Both the position numbers and the translations under genes were made by a program. Below the pieces are notes generated by a model. The model saw only the letters and a list, made by a program, of their open reading frames with translations, had not been told where the DNA came from and searched no databases. Positions 1-10,429 of a stretch of 64,000 bases of DNA are shown piece by piece (within the stretch, counting starts at the first letter, position 1; the number at the start of each line of letters is the position of its first letter). The stretch comes from Ichthyophis bannanicus (taxonomy: Eukaryota; Chordata; Amphibia; Gymnophiona; Ichthyophiidae). Location of the stretch: contig CM066034.1 of the NCBI GenBank assembly GCA_033557465.1, positions 414,882,159 to 414,946,158 of the forward strand, in the 5' to 3' direction.

Positions 1-645
1 TACCCTCAAATCCCCAGACAGAGGGGTAGGAAAAAACCTGTCAACACTATCTCCACCCCCAAACCTACTCCCAGTTTTTGAGAACCTATCGGTAGTGGGC
101 AGGATTCAGCACTTCAGAGAGGCCTGGCATTCCATAACTTCGGATTGATGGGTACTCAACATAATAGACGGTTGTTACAAAATCAACTTCCTGAAACTTC
201 CACTTCCTCATTCCTGCTCCAACATGTCCATACCTTCAACTCGACACTTGCAGATCCTGGAACAAGAGATCAGGGAGCTCCTCAGAAATCGAGCTATCTA
301 AGAAGTTCCCTACAAGCAGCGCGACCAGGGCTTCTACTCACATTTCTTCCTTGCCTCTCTGGACCTGAAAGATGCCTATACTCACATCCTCATCCACCCC
401 AGACACTGGAGATACCAGCGTTTCAAATTCAAGTATCAGCATTACCAGTACAAAGTACTCCCTTTTGACCTGTCCACTGTACCCCGAGTATTCACAAAAT
501 GTCTGTCAGTAGTGGCCAGCCATCTTCAACATCAGGTACACTGTGTGTATCTCTACTGGACGATTGGCTAATATCAGGGTCCTCCATGGCAACAACATGC
601 AGAGCAGTTTAAGACACCATAGCCCTCCTTCAGGCCACTGGCTTT
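1..645 (+). mobile_element. DIRS retrotransposon (copy P), reverse transcriptase segment
   Basis: This is the 5'-most visible part of a plus-strand DIRS element; it enters the window already inside its coding region. In the frame around 340-560 the reading shows SLDLKDAYTHILIHP, then a stretch ending in KVLPFDLSTVPRVFTK. These are the fingers and palm motifs typical of DIRS reverse transcriptases, with the catalytic Asp in LDLKDAY. DIRS reverse transcriptase copies the element RNA into circular DNA that a tyrosine recombinase later integrates. The frame is broken by stops and shifts, so this copy is dead. It stops at about 645, where a LINE tail interrupts it, and resumes near 1131. Assignment to DIRS is secure because RNase H and tyrosine recombinase follow in order downstream. 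Confidence 0.8.
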
Positions 646-1130
646 GTAATAATTTAATTAATCAAATTTAATTTAATAACAGCACTTATATTCCACTTTT
701 ATAATCTACAGACTACAAAGCAGAGAACAAAATTGAAGTATAGACAATTCACATTAAGTATGATTCAAAAATTTATCCCATAACAACATCTTTAAAACTT
801 TTCAAATTTGCACATAATCCTCAACGTCCTTAATTATAACAGGCAAGTCATTCCACAATTTTGGAACCACACCTGAAAAACACCTTTCCCTGATCCCCTT
901 TTATTGAAAGGCAGAGGGCAATATCAATGTCCAATGAGTTGATGAACAGAGTGATTTAGTTGATGGACAACAGAACAGTCTATTAGGCAAATAGATAGGG
1001 CAAATCTGATGAATAGCTTTAAAAGCCAGGCACACCTTAAACAAAACACAGTCTTCTAATAAACAAACAAAAATCAGAATGGAACCTAAGCAGAATCTGT
1101 GTTTTATTGGGGCACACATGAACACTTAGA
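646..1130 (-). repeat. LINE 3'-end fragment inserted in DIRS-P
   Basis: An AT-rich block without an open frame separates two parts of the DIRS element. Read on the minus strand it contains VPKLWNDLP-like coding (around 840-880), the C-terminal signature of L2-type LINE ORFs, followed by a short untranslated tail that runs towards 646. I infer a 5'-truncated LINE or a SINE carrying a LINE tail. I could not find a clear target duplication, so both ends are approximate to a few tens of bases. Confidence 0.45.
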
Positions 1131-1446
1131 AAGTAAGAGCCTTCCTTCCTCTGGACAGGCAACATTTTTTACAACACCTCAGCAACAGGTTACTTCACTG
1201 TCAAACTACAACTACTTGCAACCTTCCTTCAGTTACTGGGGCACACGGCAGCGTTGGTCCATGTAGTTCTGCTTGCAAGACTGTGCATGCGCCCACTTCA
1301 GTGGCACCTCAGAATGCATTGGAATCAGCATGCACAGTCCTTATGCATGAAAATTCCCTTAAGTGCAGAAATGACCCTCGAACTGTGCAACACTTTGTGT
1401 TGGTGAACCATCTATTCTCAACTTTCAGTGGGTTGCCCGTTCCAAC
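1131..1446 (+). mobile_element. DIRS copy P, segment between reverse transcriptase and RNase H
   Basis: The plus-strand translation around 1150-1330 gives LLGHTAALVHVVLLARLCM and then RPLQWHLRMHW. This is the connector between reverse transcriptase and RNase H found in vertebrate DIRS elements. It continues directly into the sequence after 3756 once the hAT insertion (1447-3747) is removed. Stops are present, so it is a relic. Confidence 0.7.
1439..1446. repeat. 8-bp target-site duplication, left copy (hAT copy 1)
   Basis: GTTCCAAC at 1439-1446 is repeated exactly at 3748-3755, immediately outside both ends of the hAT element. An 8-bp duplication is the hallmark of hAT-superfamily integration. 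Confidence 0.9.
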
Positions 1447-1579
1447 CAGGGCCGGCCCGTCCATTGAGCAAGAATGTTTTTTGCACAGGGCCCCGCGTTT
1501 CAGGGGGCCCCGCGCAAAAAACATTCTTCAGCATCCCAAGTTTTAAAAAAAAACAACAAACCGGCTGCTTCTGTCGCGG

Positions 1580-1622
1580 CAGCATCAAGAGCTCTGCCGC
1601 GGCAGCATCAAGAGCTCTGCCG
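1580..1622. repeat. Short tandem duplication in the GC-rich hAT end
   Basis: The unit GCGGCAGCATCAAGAGCTCT occurs twice head to tail. The region corresponds to the GCGGCAGCAGC block that lies in the palindrome of hAT copy 2. It looks like local slippage. Confidence 0.7.
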
Positions 1623-1735
1623 CGGGGCCCCCCCCTGCCCGGCAGAGCCTCCCTGCATCATCAGCTTTCTTCAAGTCCCAAAACGCGGGCTTCTTTCAGA
1701 GCCGCGAGAGTTTCTTTTCTCGCGGCTCTGTTAAC

Positions 1736-2790
1736 AGGACTGGTAATGGGCTATGGGGGGGCTAAGACTGGAAATGGGCTGATGGGGGGGGGGTAGGACT
1801 GGTAATTGGCTATGGGGGGGGGGCTAAGACTGGAAATAGGCTGATGGGGGGGCTAGGACTAGAAATAGGGTGAGGGGGGGGTTAGGACTGGAAATGGGAA
1901 ATGGGGGGGCTAAGACTGGAAATGGGCTGATGGGGGGGTAGGACTGGTAATTGGCTATGGGGGGGGCTAGGACTGGTAATTGGCTATGGGGGGGGGGCTA
2001 AGACTGGAAATAGGCTGATGGGGGGGCTAGGACTGGAAATAGGGTGATGGGGGGGTTAGGACTGGTAATGGGCTATGGGGGGGCTAAGAATGGAAATGGG
2101 CTGATGGGGGGTAGGACTGGTAATTGGCGATGGGGGGGCTAAGACTGGAAGTGGGCTGATGGGGGGGCTAGTACTTGAAATAGTGTGATGGGGGGTTAGG
2201 ACGTAAACTGCTGATTGGGCGATACGACTACAAGAAGGCAATGAGGAGGCTAGGACTGGAAAAGGGCTGAGTGGAAGGAGGGCTTGAACTGCAAATAGCT
2301 GATGGGGGCGGGGGCTTGGGCTGGAAATGGGTTGGGAGGGGCCGGGAGCTAGGACTGGAAATGGGTGAGTGGAGGGGGGCTAGGACAGGAAATGGGCTGA
2401 TGGAGGGGCTAGAATAGGACTGGAAATTGGCTGTTGGGGGGTGCTAAGATTGGAAATGGGCTGTGGTGGGGGTTTGGATTGAAATGGACTCATGAAGGGG
2501 CTAGAACTGGAAGTAGGCTCATGGGGGGCTTGGATTGGAAATGGGCTGGGTGGAGGGGAGCTGGGATTTGACATGGGCTGATGGTGGGGCTAGGAAAGGA
2601 CTAGAAATGGGCTCATGGGGGGCTGGGATTGGAAATGAGCTGATGGAGGGACTCGGATGGGACTGCAAATAGATGGGGGAGCTAGGACTGGAAATGGGCT
2701 TATGGGGGGCTAGGACTGGAAATGGGCTGATGCGGGGACTAGAAGGGAGCGGATGCTGGGTGGGACTGGAACTAGAATGGAGCTGATGTT
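1736..2790 (+). repeat. G-rich minisatellite inside hAT copy 1
   Basis: About 30 or more degenerate units of roughly 25-35 bp follow the pattern GGACTGG, AAATGGGCT, GATGGGGGGGCTA. Units are closest to each other at 1740-2200 and become divergent towards 2790. Runs of seven to ten G recur once per unit, so the G-rich strand could form quadruplexes. Apparent minus-strand ORFs here, rich in Ser and Pro, are just readings of the repeat. Confidence 0.9.
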
Positions 2791-3747
2791 GGGGGAGGAT
2801 TAGAATGGGATGGAGCTGGGAGAGTGAAATGGAGAGAAAAAAAATATTTTGTGTGGGAGGGAAGACAAATCTACAATTGTCCGGATATTGGGAGAGTAAG
2901 TGGGGATTGAGGATGGAGGGATAAAATTTGAGTGGATGAAATAGGAATGAGGAAAGAGCAAAAGGAGAAAGATTAGTATGTTAAAGCAGATGTAGAGAGA
3001 GAATGGAAAAAAACTAGAAGAGAGAAGAAAAGACAAATGGACAGCAGACGATGAAGAGTTAGCGGAAGACACGAAGAAACCAGAAGAAAGTGGCTGGAAC
3101 AATTGCAGCTGAAAAAAATTGGAATATGTCAGCTCTGGGAAATGTGCATCATTAACGTCTGCGCTTTGTTTAGTACAAGAGCAAATTAATGTATAGTTTT
3201 ATTTCTACAGTGTTGTACATTCCAAGTTTGGCTTTTGGGATTCCCAGTTTAATTACTGTCTTCCTGTTTCTAAATTGTGATTCCTTGTTTGGTGATGGTC
3301 TATGTTCTGCATGTGTAACTGAGCTGAGGTATTCTGTTTATGTAATTCCTATTTGACATTGCCACTTGTTCTCTTTCCCCAGTAGGTCATGTATTGTTGT
3401 TCTCTGAAATGTATTGGTTTAATATTTGCAGCGTTTCCTTTTGATAGTTAGGGTATGGTGCTTTATGAGTCCTGGTAGTGCTGTTAGTATACGGCGGATT
3501 TGCTATGGGTTCTAAATGGGCAGTGTTTGTAGTAGTTCCTAATGTGTCTGGCGGTTGGCACTGGATTATAGTAATGTAGAAGTCTTTTAGTCTTTCTTTA
3601 TTCATACACTCATTAAGAGGCATGTTTACTAAAAGTTTGTGTATGGTAACATTATGCAAATATTTATGCAAATGAGGCCCCTTATGCAAATGAGGCCCCG
3701 CACCGAGTCTCCGCACATGGCCCCGCACCCCCCTTGGGCCGCCCCTG

Positions 3748-3755
3748 GTTCCAAC
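3748..3755. repeat. 8-bp target-site duplication, right copy (hAT copy 1)
   Basis: Exact repeat of GTTCCAAC found at 1439-1446. DIRS sequence resumes immediately afterwards. Confidence 0.9.
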
Positions 3756-4120
3756 TACCAATACATCATCTCATCCTTACTACATACGCATCCTCCTATG
3801 GTTAGGGAGAGAACCTCCTACACCTGTTCACACAGGGACTCTGGTCTCCACAAGAGCAGTCCCTTCACATCAATGTTTTAGAGCTTCGCACAGTCTGCTA
3901 CTCCCTGCGGGTCTTCCATCACTGGGTCACCAACAAGATAATCTTGATACAAACAGACAATCAAATATCCATATTCTATATCAACAAACAGGGGGGTGTA
4001 GGCTCCTTTTAATTGTGTCGCAAAGCACATGCCTCTGGCTCTTTGCGCTCTCTCCATAAACACTTTGCTTGAGCAACCTACCTGCCAGAAGCTCAGAACC
4101 AGCTAGTGTATTCACTAAGT
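3756..4120 (+). mobile_element. DIRS copy P, RNase H segment
   Basis: The plus frame starting near 3856 reads SLHINVLELRTVCYSLR, then a block containing QTDNQISIFYINKQGG. These are the DIRS RNase H motifs (Glu in LEL, Asp in TDN). RNase H removes the RNA strand during reverse transcription. Stops interrupt the frame. The segment directly continues the sequence before the hAT insertion at 1446. Confidence 0.75.
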
Positions 4121-4529
4121 CAATGCCTCAACCCTCACAAATGGTCCCTCGATACCACCATAGTCCAGTCCTCTTCACAGACTGAGGCACTCTGGAAGTG
4201 AATCTCTTTGCTACGGCAGACAATACCAAATGCAGTGTCTTCTGCTCCATCCAACCAAGTCCTCTCCGATGGGCACACAATGCCTTTACCATTTGTTGGA
4301 GTCACCGGCTCTATTACGCCTTCCCTCCCTTTCCACTCATCAGTCATTTTCTCCTCAAAATACGTCAGGACATAGCATCATTCATCCTTATTGCCCCTCA
4401 TTGGCCACATCAAGTCTGATTTCCATACCTCCTTGTCCTGACAGTACAGGGGCCTGGGAACAGACCCATATCTGCTCACATAAGACCACGGGAACCGAAT
4501 TCATCCCAATCTCTGCAAGCTTTCCTTAG

Positions 4530-5512
4530 CTGCATGGAAGGTCCAAGCTGCGCAGAAATAGCTACTTCATTCTCTCCAGAGGTACTAGAAATTATCAGTG
4601 CTGCTAGGAAACAGTCTACTCGGCAATCTTACCACAGGAAGTGGCCCCGCTTTGTGCACAGGGCCAAGTCTCTGGAAAGTCCTTGCCTACCTGCTACATC
4701 TTTTGCAGTCCAGCTTGCAAACCACATCAGTCCATTACCACCTTTCAGACTTAGCAGCTACCCATGCTTCGATGGATGGTAAACCTATTTCAGTTCACCT
4801 GCTTACTTTGCGCTTTATGAAAGGTTTCATGAATACTAAACCTCCAATCAAGCCACCTCTTCTGGCGTGGGTCTTGAATGTCATCTTAGCAGAACTTATG
4901 AAACCTCCCTTTGAGCCTCTCAGCTTCTTTAAAACACCTTACCTGGAAAGCTGTTTTCCTTGTGGCTATAATCTCTGCGCGAAGAATAAGTGAACTTCAG
5001 GCTCTGGTCCACTACCTTTCATACACACAGTTCCAGCACTATAAAGTGCTCTTATGGACTCATCCTAAGATCTTTCCAAAAGTTGTCTTGCAATTCCATT
5101 TGAACCAATCCATCGTGCTCTGCAGAACAATCCTTCCACACATTGGATTTTAGGCGGGCATTGCTCTACTACTTACACGCTACTAAGAACCTGAGATCTT
5201 CCTCTCAGCTCTTTGTTACTTTCATTCCGAACAATCCGGGACAGCCAGCTTCAAAAAAGACAATCTCATCCTGGGTAACAGAATGCATCTCCTTCTGTTA
5301 TGCCCAAGCCCAATTACCAGTCCCAAGTCATATTGGGCCTCATCAACTCCATGCTGCTGCACCAACTGTAACGAGTCTTTCCTCTGCAAAGCAGCCACAT
5401 GGACTTCTATACACACTTTCACAAAGCACTACAGCTTAGGTCACTCCACAGTAGACGACCTAGACTTTGGGCAGGCCGTACTTTGCAACATGTTTGCCTC
5501 TTGAATGATTTT
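4530..5512 (+). mobile_element. DIRS copy P, tyrosine recombinase (broken)
   Basis: Across three frames the plus strand gives a DIRS tyrosine recombinase. The N-terminal part contains STRQSYHRKWPRF (about 4617-4655). The core contains WKAVFLVAIISARRISELQ near 4945-5000 with the active-site Arg, and FPKVVLQFHLNQSI. The C-terminal part is VTECISFCYAQAQLP, then CKAATWTSIHTFTKHYSL near 5390-5430, with the nucleophilic Tyr in KHY. This enzyme integrates the circular DIRS DNA, which is why DIRS elements leave no target duplication. At least three frameshifts show that the copy is dead. The region 4120-4530 is the connector between RNase H and recombinase and carries the expected YAFPPFPL-like motif. 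Confidence 0.8.
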
Positions 5513-5597
5513 TTCACGTTCTGCCACTACACACTCTGAAAACCTATCCAGTGGCCCTCAGCTTTGAATTCACCTATGTAACATAGTGCTTGTCTGT

Positions 5598-5934
5598 AAT
5601 GGGGGTTCTCTGTAGACAGCAGGGGTATGCAGCCACACTCACCCACCCACCTCCCAAAAATAAAAGAGGAAGCAAGAAGGGCTGAGGACTCAACCTTCAA
5701 GTATCTACAGACTTTTTCAAATCCATAGTGCTCTGTTTTTTTTTCGGCAGTAGACCTCCGCAGCTTTGGACAGAATTGATCATCAGAAGATTTGGGCAGA
5801 AAGATGCATGCATGCTTAGAAAAGTCTAATAGATTTCTCTATGCGAGGAGAGAGGCCAGTACACAGGTGCCATTGGGAGATGACACTCTCAGAGTGTGGC
5901 TGCATACCCCTGCTGTCTACGTAGAATCCCCATT
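5598..5934. repeat. Inverted repeat in the 3' non-coding end of DIRS-P
   Basis: Arm 5598-5640 and the reverse complement of 5892-5934 match over about 43 bp with roughly four mismatches; both contain CAGCAGGGGTATGCAGCCAC. About 250 bp separate them. They lie just downstream of the recombinase gene. A comparable, weaker pair lies downstream of the recombinase of the minus-strand DIRS sequence at 10181-10429. I infer that these are part of the terminal or internal complementary repeats used by DIRS elements to rebuild circular DNA. Confidence 0.6.
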
Positions 5935-6641
5935 TCAGGAGAGCAACTACGTTGTCTCTCTTGTATGTGAATGTTTGGTAGAATGGGAAAGGATGTTTGA
6001 TGAAGAAAGATATTGCTGCTATACTGAGTGTTTGTTAGGTGGGAATACTTAAGAAGAGTGAAACTGGTATGCTAGTTTGGATGAGAGTTTAGAAGGGAGC
6101 CTAAAAAATGTATTTTTAACACCAAGGTTGGGGTTTCTAGGTCAATGTAGGGTAATGAAAATGTCAAATGTTATCCAATCTGTGAGAGCCGACAACACTC
6201 TTTCCTCTTGTTTTGCATAAGCTGAGTGTTGGAGGGAGGTGGCATAATGCTTGATCTCAGAATCGAGCAAAGAATAAATGGTGGCGGCACTAGGGGTACT
6301 TCTTCTCTGATGAGATTAATAGGGCTAGTGAATGGTTAACAGGAAAAGGGAGGGGCAAATGAGTGAATGCTTTTATGGTAGAAGAGAGTTGGAAGGACAA
6401 ATAGGATGAGTGTGCTTTGTGTATGGTATATGTGTAGGTGTGGTGTATGTGGAATGTGTGATACTAGAGAGGGGAAGATTGATTGTGAATAAAGAACAGC
6501 AGAGGGGAGGAAGTAAGTGGTTGGGATTTTGTGAATTTGACAGAAGATGATGGTGTACAGTTCTTTGAATCATTGAGGTTGTGCTGGGAGACCTAAAGGG
6601 AAAGAAACATTGGGAATGTTAAATATTCAATATTGTTACTG
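5935..6641. other. Unclassified sequence after DIRS-P
   Basis: No open frame of coding quality and no element I recognise. It is mildly G-rich on plus with a TGTG-rich patch around 6415-6460. It may contain the outer end of the DIRS element or ancestral intron DNA. Confidence 0.4.
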
Positions 6642-6880
6642 TGGAGTGGCTTAGTGCTTAGGGCAGCAGCCTTGAGTCAGAAAGACCAGGGTTTAAATCC
6701 CACTGACAATCCTTCTGGCATTGGCCAAGCCACTTAACCCTCCATTGTCCAAGATACAAATTTAGATTATGAATCCCTTGGAGACAGGGAAATATACTGT
6801 ACCTGAATACACTGAAATACCTGAAATACACTGAAATACCTGAAATATACTGTACCTGAATGTAACTTACCTCGATCTGG
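6642..6880 (+). mobile_element. tRNA-derived SINE
   Basis: The head GGAGTGGCTTAGTGCTTAGGGC resembles a pol III A box region and GGTTTAAATCCC a B box, spaced as in a tRNA. The body that follows, with GGCCAAGCCACTTAACCCTCC and GGGACAGGGAAATA, is typical of a family of vertebrate tRNA SINEs. Near its 3' end a unit of about 18 bp (TGAAATACACTGAAATACC type) is repeated around 6806-6850. It is non-coding and depends on LINE machinery. Confidence 0.75.
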
Positions 6881-8012
6881 GTCACAAATACTTGTCAGAT
6901 TCCCAAAGGTAGACAGCTTCCATGCTACTTATCCCAGGGGTAAGCAGTGGATTTCCCCAGTCCATTTTATTAATGGTTAATGGACTTTTCCTCCAGAAAC
7001 TTCTACAAACCTCTTTTAAACCCAGCTACACTAACAGCTTTTACTATTTATTTATTTATTTGCATTCTCTTATATACTGCGCTATTCTGCATCAGTGCGG
7101 TTTACATTGAACAAACTGAAATTACATTGAACAGAGCATTATAACTTGGAGATAACTATTTTACAGGGAACATGGGCTATGGAGGGTTAAGTGGCTTGCC
7201 CAAGACCACAAGGAGCACCTGTGGGACTAGAAACCCCAGTCCTTCCGGCCCAAGGTTGCTGTCCTCTAGTGGGATTTGAACCCCCGACCTTCCGGCCTGA
7301 AGTACCTTGCCCCAACCACTAGGCCACTCCTCCACTCCACTATATCCACTACCACTATATCCTCTACCAACAAATTCCAGAGTTTGATTAAATGTTGAAT
7401 GAAAAAATATTTTCTTATTAGTCTTAAATGTGCTACTTCATTTCATGTCCCCTAGGACAGACCAGATAGGTTGTACAATTTTTATCTGCCATCATGTTTC
7501 TATGTTTCTACTTTTTGATGGAGTAAATAACTGATCTACGTTTACCCATTCCACTCCACTCATTATTTCATTGACCTCTATCAGGTCTTTCTTCAGCAAT
7601 CTCTTTTCCTAGTTGAAGAGCCCTAACCTTTTAGACCTTTTTTCAAAGAGGTATCCCTTTATCATTTTGGATGGTCTTCTCTGTAACTTTTCTAATTTTG
7701 CTATATCCTTTTTTAAGATATGGCAATCAGAATTACACACAATATGAAGCAATATAGAGGCATTTTAATATCCTTGGTTTCACTCTCCATTCCTTTCCTT
7801 ATGACTTCGAGTATTCTATTTGCTTTCTTAGCCTCCACTGCAAACTGGGCAGAGGGTTTCTATCATCTACAATGATGCCCAGATCCTTTTCCTGCATGGT
7901 GATTCCTAATGTGGAACCTTGCATTGTGCAACCTTGCATTGGCTTGTTCTTCCCTAAGTGCATAACTTTGCACTTGTCCACATTAAATTTCATCTGCCAT
8001 TGGATGTCTAGT
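6881..8012 (-). mobile_element. CR1 LINE fragment, minus strand, split by a SINE
   Basis: Read on minus, the sequence from about 8012 down to 7340 matches the C-terminal CR1 ORF2 coding region of the intact copy at 19277-22240. The blocks WQMKFNVDKCKVMHLGKN and later LYRSM-like and GLFNLEK-like segments are recognisable between stops. The 3' end then runs from 7045 to about 6881. It is heavily mutated and 5'-truncated near 8012. A short piece near 7455-7510 matches the 3' end of LINE-B (the ATGTTTCTATGTTTCTA tail), indicating a further small insertion. A SINE occupies 7046-7335. Confidence 0.75.
7046..7335 (-). mobile_element. tRNA-derived SINE with an L2-type LINE tail, minus strand
   Basis: On the minus strand it begins GGAGTGGCCTAGTGGTTGGGG (A box region) with GGTTCAAATCCC (B box), a typical tRNA-like head. 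It ends with a GCGGTATATAAGAGAATGCAAATAAATA-like tail. That last part (7046-7110 on plus) is nearly the same as the 3' end of the L2 LINE at 51905-51980, including the (TTTA)n tract and the CGCGCTATTC block. Sharing a 3' end is how SINEs recruit a partner LINE reverse transcriptase. It sits inside the CR1 fragment and is therefore younger. Confidence 0.8.
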
Positions 8013-8288
8013 CTCCCATCACAAATTGTATAAAATTTAGATGCAGCAAGGAGAATTTGCAGCATATAATAGCAGACAGCATGGAGTAGATATTTGAATT
8101 CATAAACATTTGGCTTTTGCAACACATTGGGTGATAAAAAGATCCAGAAGGCCACTTTCTTTTATGGGCAGGTTCTCTGCAAAATAATAAAGTAGTTTTG
8201 ATAGTCTGTACCCCTGATGTTTATCAACATGGGTTCTACTTCACTATTGTGAAGTATCTCCCAATTATGTTAGAATATTTGCAGGAGG
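8013..8288. other. Unclassified AT-rich sequence
   Basis: No coding frame, no repeat structure and no element match that I can see. It separates two CR1 pieces that lie in opposite orientation. Confidence 0.4.
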
Positions 8289-8611
8289 TTTCAACTTCAA
8301 GAGAAAATATTTTTTCACTCAACACGTAATCAAACTCTGGAATTCGTTACCGGAGGATGTAGTAAAAGCTGTTAGTGTAGCTGGGTTTAAAAAAGGTTTG
8401 GACAAGTTCCTGGAGGAAAAGTCCTAAGCCATTATTAAAGGGGACCCGGGAAATCCATTGTTTGTCCTAATACAAGCATTTTGGAACCTATGTCTTCTGG
8501 GGAAACTGCTAGGTATCTGTGACCTAGATTGGTCACTGTTATTAACAGGATACTGGGCTTGATGGACCTTGGTCTGCCCTTGTATGGCATATCTTATATT
8601 CTTATGTTCTT
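8289..8611 (+). mobile_element. CR1 LINE 3' end, plus strand
   Basis: The plus frame reads TQHVIKLWNSLPEDVVKAV (one difference here) and SVAGFKKGLDKFLEE. This is the C terminus of the CR1 ORF2 seen intact at 19277-22240. It is followed by the CR1 3' untranslated region and a terminal run of the 8-bp repeat TTCTTATG at 8599-8611. It is a severely 5'-truncated, dead copy. Confidence 0.85.
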
Positions 8612-8624
8612 GAAGGCTGACTTG

Positions 8625-10163
8625 CTGGTTGACTGTAGTCCCCCAAAGAGAAGGCCTAAAGATTATGATAATAAAGAGATTAATTTTGTAGCCGTTGAGC
8701 TGGATTTAATTGATGTTTAGAGGATATTCAATCATTTCTCTGTTGAATGTACATATTTTTCAGCCTCCTATAAAACCTACTCATGAATAGATTATTTCCT
8801 GACATCAGAAAACTTGTTTGGAATGGTGGTGTCTTACGTTAAAGAACCTTCAATAGTTTCTAATCACTCAGCAGCTGTAGTGGAAATCCAGTGAGGGGAG
8901 AGGACAGGGGATTTTATATGGAGAATGAATCCAATGTTGTATCAAGATAATGAATTTTATCAAAGCTTAGGAAAAAATGGACAGAATTTGTTGCAGAGAA
9001 CTCGACTGAGGATATCAGTCCCATCACATATTGGAATGCAGAGAAAACTGAGTTTATGGGAAAAATCATTGCATATGTAAGTGGAAAAAGGAAGAAAGGT
9101 GACAAAGTGCTATGGTGCAGAAATTTAAAGAGGTGCACTGTGTCCATATTATCAGATTAGAGGAATGGCAAAGGTAGATTGTGGAGGTCTGGAATGTAAT
9201 TGATATATTAAATTATAGAGCTCAGGGTAACATTCAAATATATGAATATAAGTTGCATAAATGGGGGAAAAAGGCACATAAATTAAGGGTGAATTTGGTG
9301 AAACTAGGCATGACAAAGTCCTATATAGCAGGGATTTGGGAGCTCTCGCAATCAAAACGGAGCTCATATTTGAATCGTTTGTGAAATACTACTCAGAATT
9401 ATATTCAAAGGAGGTGGTCCAAGAAAGGGATAAAGAGGACGTTTTTAGGAATTCAAAGTTTCCTCAGGTGTCAGAGGAACAGCTTCAAAAGCTAAACTCA
9501 CCCATAATAATCCAAAAATACGGAAAGCGATAAAGCAATTAAAACCAGCTGAAATGCTAGGACCCGATGAATTGGGGGGGGGGGGGAATTCTACAAAATT
9601 CCGAGGGCAACAGCCAAAGTTTGTTGGAGGACAGCAACCAAGGGGAAATTGAATATCATGCATATGTAGTAGTTATCCCAAAGCCAGGCAGAGATCGGGA
9701 GTTGATGGGTTCTTATCAGCCTATTTCCTTGATTAAACAAAAAATTTGTCAAATGTTTGAGCAGACACATCTTGATCAAGCAGGCATTGTCAAAGGTCGG
9801 TATGGATCCACCAACCTGGCAACTATACAGGCAATGAAGAACAGAGACGAAGAGTCTGTCTTGATTGGGTTGCATGCTGAAAAAGCATTTGATACAGTTA
9901 TATTGAAAAATATGTTCTGAATTTGATGAAATACGGAATACAAGGATTTTTTTTTTTGCAATGGATAACAATGTTGTACTGGAAACCTATAGTGCAGCTG
10001 CTGATCAATAGAAGACTGACCTCCTGTTTTGAGCTGGGCAGACGTACTCGTCAAGGATGCTCCCTCTCACCACTGTTATTTGTCATAATGCTGGAAGCAT
10101 TGATTATTTACTTGAAAGAGTTAAAGAGTATTATAGGTACTAGAATGGGGGACGATGGAAAAG
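8625..10163 (+). mobile_element. L1/Tx1-like LINE fragment (decayed)
   Basis: The plus strand shows the end of an L1-type endonuclease around 8690-8890 (ELDLIDVWRIFNHFS, then KTYS-IDYF, SNHSAAVVEIQ). The connector follows, then reverse transcriptase: GPDELG near 9560, IPKPGRDRELMGSYQPISL (9675-9730), AEKAFDTV (9875-9898) and LGRRTRQGCSLSPLLFVIML (10035-10095). Several frameshifts and stops occur, one at a run of G (about 9575-9586). The fragment ends abruptly near 10163, where DIRS-M2 begins. The rest of this L1 is not visible in the window. Confidence 0.8.
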
Positions 10164-10180
10164 GTACTGTAGTTACTCAC

Positions 10181-10429
10181 CTCTAGCAGGTGCTGTCCAT
10201 GGACAGCAGGAAACGTCCTCACGTTAGTGTGACCATCCGATGGAGCTCTGCATGAAGTATTTCCAGCTCCTTCTGGAAGCTTTTAAATATGCAAGTGTCT
10301 TCCCAACCCACTGCCGTGGCGCTATCTTATTTCAGTCAAATACTATAGCTAATGATAATACAACTCCTAGGAGAGGTGAGCGGGTTGTGAGGACTTTTCC
10401 TGTTGTCCATGGAGAACACCCGTTACAGG
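10181..10429. repeat. Inverted repeat at the DIRS-M2 end
   Basis: Arm 10181-10222 (containing CTGTCCATGGACAGCAGGAA) pairs with 10387-10429 read in reverse complement, with several mismatches, over about 42 bp. Related TTACAGGTATTCTCCA-type segments recur at 10424-10440 and 11968-11980. The position downstream of the recombinase equals that of the pair at 5598-5934. Confidence 0.55.

Larger units (their letters stand above)
1447..3747 (+). mobile_element. Non-autonomous hAT transposon, copy 1
   Basis: The element starts CAGGGCCGGCCC and ends GGGCCGCCCCTG, giving imperfect terminal inverted repeats of the hAT kind. The exact 8-bp duplication GTTCCAAC flanks it. It is 2301 bp long. From left to right it holds a GC-rich end with a small hairpin around 1697-1729, a degenerate G-rich minisatellite (about 1736-2790), an A-rich stretch, and a T-rich AT block ending in repeated ATTTGCATAA/TTATGCAAAT motifs near 3655-3700. 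No hAT transposase motif is visible in any frame, so it must have been moved by a transposase supplied in trans. A second copy of the same family lies inverted at 27856-30294. It interrupts a DIRS element and is therefore younger than it. Confidence 0.85.

Noticed and set aside
2056..2574. Ser/Pro-rich minus-strand ORFs around 2.1-2.6 kb
   Set aside because: They read the G-rich minisatellite of hAT copy 1 in reverse; the repetition is at DNA level and frames change with every indel.
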